Positions 1-11,663 of a DNA stretch of 64,000 nucleotides are shown here, in pieces. The stretch is from Gymnothorax reevesii (lineage: Eukaryota; Chordata; Actinopteri; Anguilliformes; Muraenidae). The position numbers and the translations under genes were made by a program. The DNA lies in assembly GCA_029721435.1 (NCBI GenBank), contig CM056580.1, forward strand, positions 72,379,367 to 72,443,366. Reading direction: 5' to 3'. Each line of letters opens with the position of its first letter. The stretch's first letter is position 1. The notes under the pieces were generated by a model, which was not told the DNA's origin, searched no databases, and saw only the letters and a list, made by a program, of their open reading frames with translations.

Positions 1-1975
1 GTGAATGACCAAATGTATTTGTAGGATTTTGAGGGAAAAGAAGAATCTTTAAGGCTGAATATTGTAAAATGTGGGCTGTGGTCAAAAAAGAGCTGAGGAA
101 TGCTAGAAGACTGTACGAAAGACAAATTGCAGAGGGGGCAAAAAATATCCCTAAGCGCTTCTTTCAGTGCTGTAGCAGAAAAAGGAAAGTTAAAGAGCAG
201 GTTAAATGCATAAAGAATAAAAATGGATAGCTGCTATATGATAACAAGGACATTGCGGATGCCTTAAACAGTTACTTTGTCGAGAATTTTACCTCAGAGG
301 GGGTCTTTATTTGGCCAGAGGGCATGTTAAATGCTCAAGATTATTTCGCGGAAATTGAGGTGATGGATAATGAAGTATTAGACAAGTTGCATAAAATAAA
401 GGCAGATAAGGCAGCGGGTCCTGATGGCTTATATCCTAGAGTGCTCAGGGAAGTTGGTGAGATCATCTTTAAGCCGCTATCTGCCATCTTCAGATGGTCT
501 TCAGAAACTGGAAAAATACCAAATGACTGGAAACAGGGCAATATAATACCAATATATAAGAAAGGGGACCGTACCGAGCCATGAAATTACAAGCCAGTCA
601 GTTTAACTTGCATTGCGTGCAAAATATTGGAATCTATCATAAAAGATGAGCTGGACTTATTACTTGAACGTGACAGTATCTTGAGGGATAGCCAACATGG
701 CTTCCGTCAGGGAAGGTCATGCCTGACAAACATTCTGGAATTTTTTGAAGAGGCCACCAAGATTTATGACCAGAGCAGGGCTTATGACATCAAATACTTG
801 GATTTTCAGAAAGCATTTGATACAGCACCGCATAAGAAACTAATTTTTAAAATGAGCTCCATTGGAGTTACAGGAGGTATTCTGGAGTGGATTCAAAACT
901 GGTTACAGGGCAGAACACAAAAAGTGGTGGTCAGTGGTATCTCATCTGAGCTAGGTATGGTGGGGAGTGGCGTCCCCCAGGGATCGGTGTTGGGACCCCT
1001 GCTGTTCCTCATCTACATTAATGACCTTGATAGGAATATTGAGAGCAGATTGGTTAAATTTGCAGATGATACTAAATTGGGGAGTATGGCAAATAGTTTA
1101 GGGTCCATTAAAGTGATTCAGGATGATTTGGATATAATCCAGAATTGGGCAGAAATGTGGTAAATGAAATTCAATATAGCAAAATGTAAAGTTGTACATG
1201 TACGTAATAAAAACATTAGACAGGATTACTTTATGGGAGATTTAAAACTGGAATGTGCTGAACACGAGAAAGATCTGGGAGTGATTGTTGACCAAACCCT
1301 CACAGGCTCTAGCCATTGTGCCATAGCAGTTAAAAAAGCCAATCGGATGCTGGGATACATTGCCAAAAGTACTGAGTACAAATCTAAGGAGGTGATGCTT
1401 CTTCTGTACAACACATTCATCAGACCACATCAATACGTGTACCACAATACGTGTACAGTTCTGGGGACCATACTTTAAGAAAGATATAGCGGTTCTAGAG
1501 AAAGTTAAGAGAAGAGCCACTAAGCTTATTCCAGGTATAAAAGATGAAAGCTACGAGAAAAGGCTGAAGATCCCTAATCTCTATAGTCTTAGGAAAAGGA
1601 GACTCAGGGTGGATTTGATTGAGGTCTTTAAATATTTTAAAGGAATTAACAAAGTGAATTATGTAGGATTCCTTCGACCAAGTGTTGTGAGTAGAACTCG
1701 GGGTCACAAATGGAAGTTGACCAAAGGTAAATTTAGCACTGATATTCGGAAATATTTCTTCACCCAAAGAGTAATTTCAGTGTAGAATAGCTTGCCTGAC
1801 CATATTGTTGAGGCAGAGACCTTGGGGGTTTTCAAGAGCAGGCTTGATTTAAAGCTAGATACCATTGAGTCATTATCTGAAGGGGTATATTCACAATAGT
1901 ATAAAGAAACTAGTGAGCGTAGTTGGGCTGAACGGCCTGTTCTTGCCATTCATGTTATGTTATGTTATTTTCATG
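1..1975 (+). pseudogene. Non-LTR retrotransposon ORF2 (reverse transcriptase half), CR1/L2/Jockey-type, decayed
   Basis: One frame (starting near 69) reads through the linker between endonuclease and RT, the RT core and the C-terminal region. RT hallmarks are visible: KAAGPDG near 410-430, HGFRQGRS near 700, GVPQGSVLGP near 970-1000 and the catalytic FADD near 1059-1070. The frame is broken by in-frame stops at 228-230 (TAG), 582-584 (TGA, inside the normally conserved P-S-N-Y stretch), 1161-1163 (TAA) and near 1784 (TAG). A 14-bp tandem duplication around 1433-1458 shifts the frame. The homologous reading resumes after it and runs to about 1900. The element ends in a short ATGTT-type repeat near 1950-1975, the usual tail of this group. 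The endonuclease part lies outside the window or is missing. The enzyme family copies its own RNA into DNA at a nicked target; this copy cannot be active. Family rank between CR1, L2 and relatives is my inference. Confidence 0.85.
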
Positions 1976-2727
1976 ACTGAATTAAATATGAAATTCATTT
2001 GCTGTGAATATCTGTCTAACTGATGTAAAGTGGCAAAATTAAGCTTGACACACGTGTGACTGAGGGCTCTAAATTCGTAGACCAGGCGCGGCACTGGCAC
2101 GGTGAATGGGGGGTGCGCCGCGCCAACGGGGTGTGTCCAGGTGAATTTTGTAATTTCTTGCCCGGCGTAGCCTGGCACAACTACTCCTCTGTCCCGCCTC
2201 TGTCCCTCCTTCCGGCGCAACTGGCGAAGAAGGTGTGTTTGGGTATAACACAGCTGAGTCAAATGTTCTCCAATCAAATGAGCTCCTCTCTTCACCTTTA
2301 ATGTGTTGGAATGGAGAAGCCTCTGTCATATATCTGCATGATGTGTAAATGTTGCCTTTTACATGTTTTCAGCACCGCTTACGTCTATATTAAGCATTAC
2401 GAATATGAGTTAGCTGGCTAGCTAGGGCTTTCGCGAATTATTACCATTAGCGAACTTGAATGGAATTTCAAAATGAAACTATGTCAGATCATTCAAACTT
2501 ATGAAGTTGGAATGAAATACAGTGGTTGCTAATTGGGAAGAGAAACGAAGGATAGCGTGTTCCTATTATTACACTCTGTTGCTGCTTAAAATTTTGGGAT
2601 TAACATGCATGGGCAACAATGCAAGATACGTTACACATTTATTTTCAATATGTGATCTTAACTCAGTACGACATCATAGCAATCAGGCTGTATTCCTTTC
2701 CCCTGTAAAAACGATAGCCTAGTATTA

Positions 2728-3710
2728 AGCTGCTTGCACACTGAACGCAAAACGAACTTTTCGCGTGACAATTTGTGTTGAACGCAGTGTCTACGTGTCT
2801 GAAAGTCTGACAGGGTTTTGATATATCTCCCAGTCCGACAGTCGCATGGTTTCAATATAACTCTGTGTCTTACAGTAGATTATTGTTTTCAATTTCTTCA
2901 AATCTACTGACTCTTTTAGATGTTAAACGTGAATGTTCTGACAAGAGGGCTCAGTTCTTCAAGATGAGTACCGAGAATTTTAATCAATGTTTTTGTTTGA
3001 GCTCTGCTCAATAAAGTGAGTCAAGATTGGCGCGGGACAATGTACAATGCCTCTCAAACATTAAATACAAAATACTCCGTGTCTGACAGCCAAAAAAAAA
3101 AAAGAGGACGATTAGAACAGATTGATAACAAAATAAAGAATAAAAGAAGAAACAGAATTACCAACAGAACATCCAATGAACACTGCAATTTGTATTTGTG
3201 AGTCATCTTTTTTGGATGTTCCATTTGTTGGTGATATATTTTTATTCTTTATTTCATTATAATTTTGTTCTCTTATCAATATTTCACGTCGGACAGGCTC
3301 GATCGTTCATGCGATAATTTTTTCACACTAATAATGGTCATGGAATTGATTTGCTCATGCACTATTTTATCTCTGCTATGGAAAGAAAGCGTGAATCTGT
3401 TTGATCCATCTGACTGATTTTCAAAAGAAAGACCGAATAAAGACTGTTGTTGTTATCTTCAACGGAAGAAAACAGACAAATAGGCTAAAAAGACCAAGAA
3501 AAGTCGACAGCTATCAATTTGCATTTTGCGAAGGTCGAACACAAATATGGCCAAGTTTGCGTGTCTAATAATTCCTGGAATACTAGAACATTTATGACTT
3601 TCGGACACAGAGCTATATAAAAACCCTGTCCGACTATCGCGTCTTTGCATTGACTTTGACAGTAAGCAGTCGTGCAAAAAATTTGTTTCGCGTCCAGTGT
3701 GCAAGCGGCT
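2728..3710. mobile_element. Palindromic PIF/Harbinger-like non-autonomous element
   Basis: The left arm starts AGCTGCTTGCACACTG at 2728 and the right arm ends with its inverse CAGTGTGCAAGCGGCT at 3710. Both tips are flanked by TTA (2725-2727 and 3711-3713), the target duplication expected for PIF/Harbinger elements. The arms continue to match inward for over 100 bp (for example CAGGGTTTTGATATAT near 2812 against its inverse near 3615-3630). The same arm sequence recurs at 46780-46943, 57825-57919 and 58055-58127, so this is a family. No transposase frame is visible. Confidence 0.6.
3121..3280. repeat. Inverted repeat (hairpin) inside the palindromic element
   Basis: The arm at 3121-3176 (starting ATTGATAACAAAATAAAGAA) is the imperfect inverse of 3212-3280. 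About 55-70 bp arms are separated by a 35-bp spacer. It may be a second, smaller snap-back element inserted in the larger one or its natural centre. Confidence 0.7.
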
Positions 3711-4250
3711 TTACTGAGCATAGAACGCAAGCATTCTACATATATATATGCAGTTTGTGGTTGGCTGAGGAAGATGTGAAGCCGTTAGTTTACATCACAG
3801 ATTCAGCTGCGTTGATTAAGCCAGGTCAAGTTTCCATTACGCGTGCCAACCGCCTTTAATCTGACATCAGGACAACCGATATAGATATTAAAATTTATGT
3901 CCTTATTCAGATAGTTACATTAAATAGTGTACCCTGTAATTATTTATTGCATTGAAATGTGCCTGACATTCTGGAAACCTGCCTGTGAGGTTTCGGTGAC
4001 ATGTGCGCACTGTGCGCTGGTCAGCAAAATTACCACTGTTGATGAATATGTGACACCTCCCCCTACTACGCCGCCACACCCATCTCGGCGCTCGTCCGTC
4101 TACCAAATTGCCAAAGTGGCTGCGCATGGTGTTGCACCGCACAAAATTACCACTGCGCGGGCTGCGCCGGACAAAATTGCCACTGCGTGGGGTGTGCCAC
4201 GCTACGCCACACTGCGCCACCCTGCGCTGCACCAAGAAATTAGAGCCCTG

Positions 4251-5139
4251 AGTATTTAAGTTTTATCACTCTCAGTGCATAGCCAAAGATTGCTCATAGT
4301 TCTCAGCAGATAGTCTTCTGATGCTGTTTGGAATAAGAGCCGCAGTTTAATGCAAAGGATGAATGTTCTCTGCCCACTGGATGGTTGCAAAACCACTTCA
4401 CTGGATGGTGAAATAAAAACCACTTTCCCTTTGTTGAATAAACTTCTCAGTGTACGTGCCATTCCTGCTCAGGAAGTGGTTGAAGCACAAATGAAATAGA
4501 TACATTTTGATTTTATGTTCTCTTCTCACTTTTAATTTAGGAAAATGGGCAAAAGTGTAATCTCTCACAAAACTACATCTGTGAGGTAAGTCATGAAATG
4601 TTTTTCCTTTGTTATTTAGTAATCTTGGGTGATGATGCTCGAAGAAACAATAAAAATTCAGAAACTCCTGTTCCCCTCCTGCCACGTTGGTGTCGGTGTA
4701 CCACCCAGTGGAGCTCGTGATTTGGCCATCAGCTGAGAATGATATGAAAAAATAGACCTTTTTCAAACAGCTGACTGTGGTAAATGTCAAGGAGCAAATG
4801 GAGGCACAGAAGGTGTAAGGAGAGCATTTGTTTAATCCTAGCCAATTTTCTAACCAATGAGATGTTGTTAAGACCATTTAAAGTTTAAAATTATTAGGCT
4901 TGGCTCTTGGGATTTTTTTTCCTTTGTGTTTTTGCCTGTGCGTGTGCATAATAAGTAATTTATGGCTTTTGATATCTTCAGCTTGATTAAACTATGCTTT
5001 TAAATTGTTTTGGGATAATTTGCACTGCAACAATTCAAGAGATGCCCATTGAAAATTAATGAAATACACAATTTAAGTTGTGGAGAATGCCATTATTTTT
5101 TTGTGATAATTGTTTTCATAGTGATGGGGAGGAAATGAT
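4251..5139. other. No recognisable gene or repeat
   Basis: AT-rich sequence. The longest open stretch is a 159-codon minus-strand frame (4398-4877) that shows no domain, no family resemblance and no codon pattern I could recognise, so I do not call it a gene. Confidence 0.5.
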
Positions 5140-5277
5140 CAATTATTGACCGTGCAGGAGGGCAATATCAGATTTCATGGATCCAAAGAAACCGATATTG
5201 ACTGAGACCATTGGCCATTAAGACCCTTTCTTTGGGTCCATAAAATCTGATATTGCCTGACATATGGTCAATAATTG
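5140..5277. repeat. Near-perfect 138-bp palindrome (snap-back MITE candidate)
   Basis: The sequence starting CAATTATTGACCG at 5140 is mirrored by the inverse ending GGTCAATAATTG at 5277. The core arms GGCAATATCAGATTTCATGG and its inverse (5236-5255 region) match almost fully. The loop is about 30 bp near 5195-5225. No coding capacity. A simple (AAAC)n run follows at about 5413-5450, and the rest up to 5569 holds nothing recognisable. Confidence 0.7.
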
Positions 5278-6093
5278 TTTTATTACATTTACAAATTATC
5301 CATGCCTTTTATTACATAAACACAATTTCAGTTTTGCTTTGTTTATGTCTGCTAACTTTTGATCGCTGCATGGCAGCGAAAGGACAAAAAGGAAAGGACA
5401 GCCTTTCCATGCAAACAAACAAACTAACTAACAAACAAACAAACAAACAAACATCACTGGCAATGAAACTAATAAACAATAAGAAATGCAGCAGACCAAC
5501 TGATAAAAATCAATCGATAGTGGTGGAAGAAGTTACAATTCCGCTGTTCCAACAGAGGTCGCTGGCCACTAAGAGGTCTATTCTCCCATGCGCTTAAGTC
5601 GAAAAAAGCGCGTAGCTACGCGCTTTTCAGCCTACGCGTATTCTCCCCTCGACTTAAGTCTGTGCATTACGCGCCTTGAAGGCACTTACGCGCTTGGGGC
5701 GGAGCAAGGCCAAAATCGGGGCGTTTCCGGGCGTTTCTCATGCAAATAACACTTACGCGTATTCTCCCCCTGGCTTACGCGCTTTTTCTGTTAAGCGCTT
5801 TTGAGGGCTGTATTAAGGTCAAGCGCCAACATTAGGCGAAATTGAATATTGCGTTTGATGTCGGTTATAGGCCGAATTTTAACGTTACTTTTATTTTATT
5901 AAACATGGTAAAGGTTGAGACATTTAATATTCGATTGTTCTTCCTTATTTCTAAACTACATTTCTCAAAGCCATGATAATTTATCAAACGAAATCATCAC
6001 ATGGTATTACGCATCAGCCTCTTCTCCAAACAGTTAAATTACAGACGCAAAACAATTAATTAATTCGAGTAAACATAAGACCATCATTCTACC

Positions 6094-6300
6094 ATGCCCT
6101 CAAAATCTAAAGATAAAATGCCAGTCCTACATTTGCTTGCACTCTTGCGTGATTGGGAAAGAGTAGAGGACGTTCGAAAACGAACACGCATATATCGGCT
6201 TCATTTGGACAACCTGGGATTAACAAACATCGAGTGCATCCAGCGCTTTCATCTGTACCGTGCATGGAGTAATCATTTAACTTTGCCGACTTCTGAATGA
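6094..6300 (+). pseudogene. Harbinger transposase, N-terminal remnant
   Basis: A 68-codon frame contains an R-x-R-I-Y-R-x-x-x-D-x-L segment followed by E-x-x-Q-R-F-x-L-Y-R, which resembles the N-terminal region of PIF/Harbinger nucleases, where an RxRxFRxRxDPL segment precedes a Y/RFRLSR segment. The frame stops right after it. The expected downstream helices and the DDE catalytic domain are absent, and the DNA runs straight into the 3' end of the opposing Myb-like gene. I infer an internal deletion that joined the two genes' ends. It cannot encode an active enzyme. Confidence 0.55.
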
Positions 6301-6334
6301 ACAGCTATCCAGCCGCAGCAATTATCCACAAAAA

Positions 6335-6679
6335 TTATCCGTGGTCATCAACGTCAGAACTGCGCTGTCGCTCCTCACATCTGGGTCGTTTCAGAGAGTG
6401 GCTGGTGATGTCATTCACATCACAGGCGTCTGTGTCAAGGTGTCTGACGCAGTTCGTTGGCGCTTGAAGTTCTTCTCCATGCTCTTCCACTGCAGAAAGA
6501 GTGGATTCCATCCTTTCCTCATGTGCAGTGAAATGCACAGGGGATGATGGTTGCCCACCACCTGTTGCGTGTACACTTCTCCGGTGTGCAGAGAACCTGG
6601 CTTTTACAGCGCCCCGCAGATCTCTCCATTTATGATTTAAATCGGGGATACTGCGCTTACATCTCCCCACCGACGCCAC
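6335..6679 (-). pseudogene. Harbinger Myb/SANT-like DNA-binding protein, decayed
   Basis: The minus-strand frame of 114 codons contains LNHKWRDLRGAVKARFS and then a TGGG block, the third-helix signature of the Myb/SANT-like protein that Harbinger elements encode beside the nuclease. It is followed by an acidic, low-complexity C-terminus, as in that family. The start of the domain (a K-x-x-x-F-x-D-V-like stretch) can still be read further upstream, at about 6690-6770, but in other frames, so at least one frameshift has broken the gene. In intact relatives this protein escorts the nuclease to the nucleus and to the element ends. Its opposite orientation to the nuclease remnant at 6094 is the normal arrangement. 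Confidence 0.6.
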
Positions 6680-7603
6680 ATCCAGAACGATTCGCAGCTT
6701 AATTCCTCGGATCAGCCTTCAGTGCTCGCTTGCCATACAACACCAACATCTGTGAAATTTGGTTTTCGGCTTTGGCTCGACGTCGCCATCATTGTCTTCC
6801 ATATTCTATTAACAAATGCGACTGCCCTGTATGTTCATGATAATCTAAAAAGTTGTGATATTCTCACGAGTGAGGGGATTGATTTTCTAATTGAGGATAT
6901 CTGTATTAACTAACTCGAGTCCTAGTAATTTTTTGCCATTGGTAATACTGTGTAATTTAATGTGTGACTAAAGATACTAAATATAGGCTACTCTAGATTG
7001 AGCCCTACCCTGGCAAATACCAAAGCACTATCCATTTGTTAATCAATTTTAGCCTTTAAAGAATAGCCGACATGGGAAGAATCATTATCAGTAAATGGGA
7101 TAATTGATTATAATAAAGTATTAGACACAAGTTCAAGTGAATGTGTCGCTCAAATCAAATAGGATGATAGGCAATGGATATAGAATTCCGTCATTACTGA
7201 GGCGGTTTCGGGGCGGGGAAAGAATCCTTGTGAAAGCGTTTCCATGTCCTTTAGTTGCAAACCTGATATCAGAGTAGTTTTCAAGTGCGCAATTTCAAAA
7301 TGAGATCATGTAGGCCTCAACTGTCTTTGATTGACTTTGTGTGACAAGAATGTTTCCTTTGTCTTCTTCCCTGTCTTCCACGGAACAAACAGGCTGGTGT
7401 AGGAGGGGCACATTTTCAATGATCTGATTGCGCTGATTGAGAAGCGCTAAATTCTTTATTAATTATTTCATTATCGCGGCAATTTGTTTGTATGCATAGC
7501 TTTAATGCCATGGTGGCAAGAGTAAGAAATAACAAGTGTTTGTCACTAACATATTCCCTGCCGCCGCAATTTTATGTGTCCGTACGGACGGAGCCCAATG
7601 CTA

Positions 7604-8141
7604 CACTGCCCGGCCAAAAAAAAAAAGTCACCGTTTGGAAACTAATGAACAAATTCTATAATTGGATTATTATTGCGGTTATTAATATGTTTCAGCTGGA
7701 AATAATCATTCTAACCCTGACTGATGAAGCATGTTGCTACTCATTTCTTAAAAAATCATGTCGGAAGACACATCCCTTGATGGTGGAAAAGATGTTACAT
7801 TATTTCAGAACGGGCAAGTTACTGGCTTGTATTTTGCAAAGAAAACCATGAATGACAAAAACAAGAATGAGGAATCATTTTCACAAACAAATTTGCCACC
7901 ACAAAGTCCGGACCTTAAACATATTAAAAGTTACTGGGATGTGCTCAAGAAAGACCACCGAGTGGTTCAACCATTATGTCGAGAGGATAAGATCTCGGCC
8001 AAACATTTTGGCATTTCTGATGGAAGATGAATGTTCTGGCATTGCATATAGTTGTCAAAACAATGACGAGACGAATATGCACTGCCACAGGGGTTCCAAC
8101 TAAATATTTGAGTGAGCGACTTTTTTTTTGGCCGGGCACTG
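7604..8141 (+). mobile_element. Tc1/mariner element, internally deleted, nested in Harbinger
   Basis: The inverted ends CACTGCCCGGCCAAAAA (7604) and its inverse (ending 8141 with GGCCGGGCACTG) are each flanked by TA (7602-7603, 8142-8143), the Tc1/mariner hallmark. The 538-bp length is about a third of a normal element. Part of the transposase survives (7758-8030). It interrupts the Harbinger body and is therefore younger. Confidence 0.85.
7758..8030 (+). pseudogene. Tc1-like transposase, C-terminal remnant
   Basis: The frame contains PPQSPDLKHIKSYWDVLKKD, the degraded form of the SPDLN-PIE-x-xW motif that surrounds the last catalytic acid in Tc1 transposases. The usual asparagine and the glutamate of this motif are both changed (K, K), so the remnant would be inactive even if expressed. 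Sequence before it (DVTLFQNG and neighbours) no longer aligns with the family, consistent with an internal deletion removing the first catalytic aspartates. Confidence 0.65.
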
Positions 8142-8143
8142 TA

Positions 8144-8180
8144 TATCCCCCGCTTCGCGCTAATCACGCGGCGGGGGATA
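8144..8180. repeat. Short perfect-stem hairpin
   Basis: TATCCCCCGC at 8144 and its inverse GCGGGGGATA ending at 8180 enclose a short GC-rich loop. It directly abuts the TA at the right end of the nested Tc1. Confidence 0.6.
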
Positions 8181-8235
8181 AATAAAGAGATGTATGAATT
8201 ACGTCTTGTAATTGGTACGGCCTACTATTACAGCG

Positions 8236-8437
8236 GCATATAAAACCTCGTATCTTCACAATGACAAACTTCACAGGAAAATAAAAAATAAATATAAAAT
8301 AAAATAATAATTATTATTATAGTAAAATAAAGGGATAAATATAGTTTAAAATAAAAATGTTTAATTTTGCATGTAAGAATAGCCTAGTGGACATACGAGT
8401 TTTCGTTTCTTATCAGTTTGGAGATACGAGGTTTTAT
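8236..8437. repeat. Inverted pair around an AT-rich loop
   Basis: ATAAAACCTCGTATC (about 8239) and its inverse GATACGAGGTTTTAT (about 8423-8437) lie 170 bp apart inside the Harbinger body. The loop is nearly pure A/T (8278-8360). Function unknown. Confidence 0.5.
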
Positions 8438-8743
8438 CAGCAGGCCGACGATATTCAAATTTAAAGTCTGGATTGCGTTTTCCATGGACCACAAATGCGT
8501 TTTCATGGTTAATCAGAAAATCCTTTTTCCATGTTTTCCTGATAGCCATAATCAATGAGCTTTGTACAGTGTCTGCCTCTCTTTTGGATCAGTCACACCT
8601 CTTTCATAAGGCCGCCTACATTCTGAAGTTAAGCGCTGTGGGCGTGATCGAAGCGAGTAGGGGAGAATACGCGTAACTCAAATGCGCTTAACTCGAAGCG
8701 CGTAAAAAAAGACTTACGCGCTAATGGGAGAATAGACCCCTAA

Positions 8744-11506
8744 GTGAACAATTAACATGTGTCAACATTATTTTTACACTACAGTGCCATAAATTATATA
8801 TTACTTTGTCTTACTCCACTTGTCTTAGGCTGATTTAAAACAATTCAGTAAGTTGAAGATTCTTTTACAAATAAATGAATAATAATAAATGAAATGCACA
8901 CTCTTAATATTGAAAAATGTTTGATAAAGAGCTATACTGCTAAAAACTACATTGTACATCTCGTCATATTTGGTATGATCACTCTTTCCCTAAAAATGTG
9001 GTTCAGTTTAATAGTTTATATAGTCTTCAAATAATTGTCTGGTGTTAATGCAAGCACTTTAGAGAACTTCCATGAGTTGAAAATACAATATCTGAAAATT
9101 ACCTTTTTGTTTCTATTGAGAATATTAAGTATAACATACAGTAGAATACAGAACAAAAAAACATACACATTTGAGACCAAATTTATATTTAGAGAAATCT
9201 CAGATGCCTATGACTTTTGAAAGGTGCTGAATGGACTCCAGATTGTGCAAATGGCCTTTTTTACAACCTAAATGTCACAGGATATTACTGGTGCATACTG
9301 AATAAATACAAATTACTGCTTGTCGCAAGGAGTTCTTGTAGGCATGAGAGGTCATATGCAGCTGGCAGAACAATTCACGGGCCGCTTGCCACCCGCAGTT
9401 AAAACATGTTTGCTAAGGTTTAATCGATCACTGACGTGCCAACTTGTGTGCTGTACTTTTTTGAGAAAATTTCCTCTGTTTTAATCATGTATAAAATTGT
9501 GTAATTAGTATTATCTTAACTGATGACTCTCATGAAACATGTTGGTTGAAATTGCACAGAACTGCAAATGCTTAACTATTCCAGCAAGAGGGAAAGAAAC
9601 CTCAATTCAGCAAATTGCAAAGCTCATTGTGGTTTATTAAAACTTTATCAACATATGAACTTACCCCCTCTTAGGAAACTTAGCTTTCCACTGAGTCCCT
9701 TTGTACCACAAGACCAGTGGAAGCGGATGGTTTTTCTCAATTTTAAACAGAGCTGAAAACATCCTCCAATACCACAAAATATTCTGTCATGACAATTATG
9801 CAACTACATGGCTGAATAGTACTATCAAATATAAATGCCAAATAATACAGTATTTTTTCTTTGGTTGGTCAAATGCATGTACTCTTTAGGAAAAGCTGAA
9901 ATTTTTGAAAAAAGATTTTCCTTGGCAGTAGCAGGTTCCACTCCCGCTGAAGTTAATCACTGTACCTGCCCATCTGTTTCTGTTGAGTGAGAGAAAAAAA
10001 AAAACTGTCTGAACTTCTTTCACATTCAATGAGAAAATGTTGACTGCAGAGGTAAGCTTTTTGACAGGGGGATAAAGGTATGGTATTTTGTGGCTTCAAT
10101 CATTTGCTTTATTCCTCCTCAGATGGAACGTAACACAGAGTCCTCCATTGTCACATGGGAAGGGAGGTCATCGAGTTCCTGTGCCAGTGGGAGGGGAGTT
10201 ATCCTTGGTCTGTCCTACGTAATGGTCAAGATGGCTGTATAAATAACAACCCCCATTAACTCATTAACCAACAACCTGAAGAAAATATGTACAAACAAGC
10301 CCCAGTACAAGGACCTTGGTAAACTACATGCTCCCTCTCACTGCAGCTTTCTCTACTCTGGTGACAATAATGGCAAAAGTGATTCCTGAGGAACATATCA
10401 AGGGCTGTTGTACAACAAGTTTTACATGGCAGGGAGAGAAACATAGTTGTAGATCGTGCCGACTCCAGATTCCAAAGTCAAGACCAAAATGGGGAAAACG
10501 TTGATAGCTGCCTCTCTCTTACTTGCTTGGTAGATCAATGAATAATGAAGATGGAGGAGCACAAAGCCATCTCTCCTCACATACAGCGCTTCAAACCCAC
10601 AGGCTGCGGCATCTCTCGTAATGGTGGTTTGTTCCATTGTCGTTCTTTTCTTTTGCCCGGATTCACAGTGGCTGAAGGTCATCTGCCTGTAAGTGCTCTC
10701 TCTCCACCCCTTCCTTCTCTGACATCCAGATTTGATGAGCTTTTTTTTTTCAGCAAGTCCACCTGCTTGTCTGTCCGTTATCATTTTTAATCTATCATAA
10801 GAAGTGGATTGTAGGTATGAACCTTTGTTCAGATGTAAAAATTTGTGTTGGTGCTGTAAATGTCTACAGCTCTTTTATTCGGGTATTTTTTTTTGTTGAA
10901 GAAAAAAGAAGAAAAATTTGCTTTAAAGAATTGTTTGGAATTGTAAACCAACAAAGTTCTTATTGGAAATACGTTCTTGTTGGAAGTTGGCAGCAATTGG
11001 CCATTGTGTATAATTTTGTGTGTATCGATACAAATTGTTTTCCTTCAAATGTCCTGATGTAATTTCTTGTGCACTAAAAATGTGTAAGAGATTGGGCAAC
11101 TATGTGCAACCTCATAGCGAGTTAAGGGACAGAAAAGAAAAAGAACAGCCTCAGTGATTTCACTGGATGAAACTGACAGTACCAATATTGCTAGATGTAG
11201 GCTGTTATTATGACTATTTTTTATTATTCTTTTTTGCTTCGACAAACTGAACATAATCAAAGCTCCTGGAAATATGAAACAAAATCACTTGCTTCTAAAG
11301 TACATTGTTTTTGTATAATACCGTGTGCAATCTATCACGTGGCCTTAATACCATTTTTATTTCATTTTCCTCCAGTTTAGCAGTGCCCTGCAGTTACAGT
11401 CTGTGACAAAATTGCTAATGACATGGTTGATAAAAAAAAAGAAAATCAGCCAATTTCAAAACCCAGTACTTGTTCAAAACAAAAGGCATATGTTTGAATT
11501 CTATAA
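8744..11506. other. No recognisable gene or element
   Basis: Unique-looking AT-rich sequence. All frames are shorter than about 120 codons and overlap on both strands without a preferred one. Low-complexity runs occur at 9993-10003 (A) and 10740-10750 (T). A non-coding stretch of host DNA is the simplest reading. Confidence 0.5.
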
Positions 11507-11652
11507 TATACTCTTCCAAAAAAGAAACTATACATTGTTGTTAGCATCAATTTATTATACATGAAATGTTTTGACAAATGTGGAAAACATACTGAAAAGA
11601 AAGTGTAATCAATAATTCAATATTTGTATGGTTTCTTTTTTGAAAGAGTATA
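11507..11652. mobile_element. 146-bp mariner-type MITE
   Basis: The ends TATACTCTTCCAAAAAAGAA (11507) and the inverse TTCTTTTTTGAAAGAGTATA (ending 11652) differ at one position. The element starts and ends in TA and has no coding capacity, as expected for a Tc1/mariner-type MITE. Confidence 0.75.
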
Positions 11653-11663
11653 GAAACACCGGG

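Larger units (their letters stand above)
2062..4250. mobile_element. hAT-like DNA element with inverted ends, decayed and nested
   Basis: The left end begins with AGGGCTCTAAATT at 2063 and the right end is its near inverse, AATTAGAGCCCTG, at 4238-4250. Both ends are GC-rich for about 120 bp and carry matching inverted sub-repeats around an AAAATTNCCACTGCG unit (4100-4200, and inverted near 2140-2160). A CAGGG-like tip is typical of hAT elements. No 8-bp target duplication is visible, so the pair could also be two independent ends. No transposase frame was found. The middle is occupied by the palindromic element at 2728-3710. Confidence 0.45.
5573..8740. mobile_element. PIF/Harbinger DNA transposon, internally deleted, TSD TAA
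   Basis: The terminal inverted repeats GAGGTCTATTCTCCCAT (5573) and its inverse ATGGGAGAATAGACCCC (ending 8740) are flanked by TAA at 5570-5572 and 8741-8743, the 3-bp TWA-type duplication of PIF/Harbinger. Subterminal copies of ACGCGTATTCTCCCC occur near 5633 and 5756 and, inverted, near 8658-8672, mixed with many GCGCTTAAG/TACGCGC blocks; these may be transposase binding sites. Inside lie remnants of the two standard genes (transposase N-terminus at 6094-6300 on plus, Myb-like gene at 6335-6679 on minus). The DDE catalytic part is gone. A Tc1 element sits at 7604-8141. The length after removing the Tc1 is about 2.6 kb. Confidence 0.85.

Noticed and set aside
4398..4877. 159-codon minus-strand frame
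   Set aside because: No domain, no family resemblance, no promoter or splice context; likely chance.
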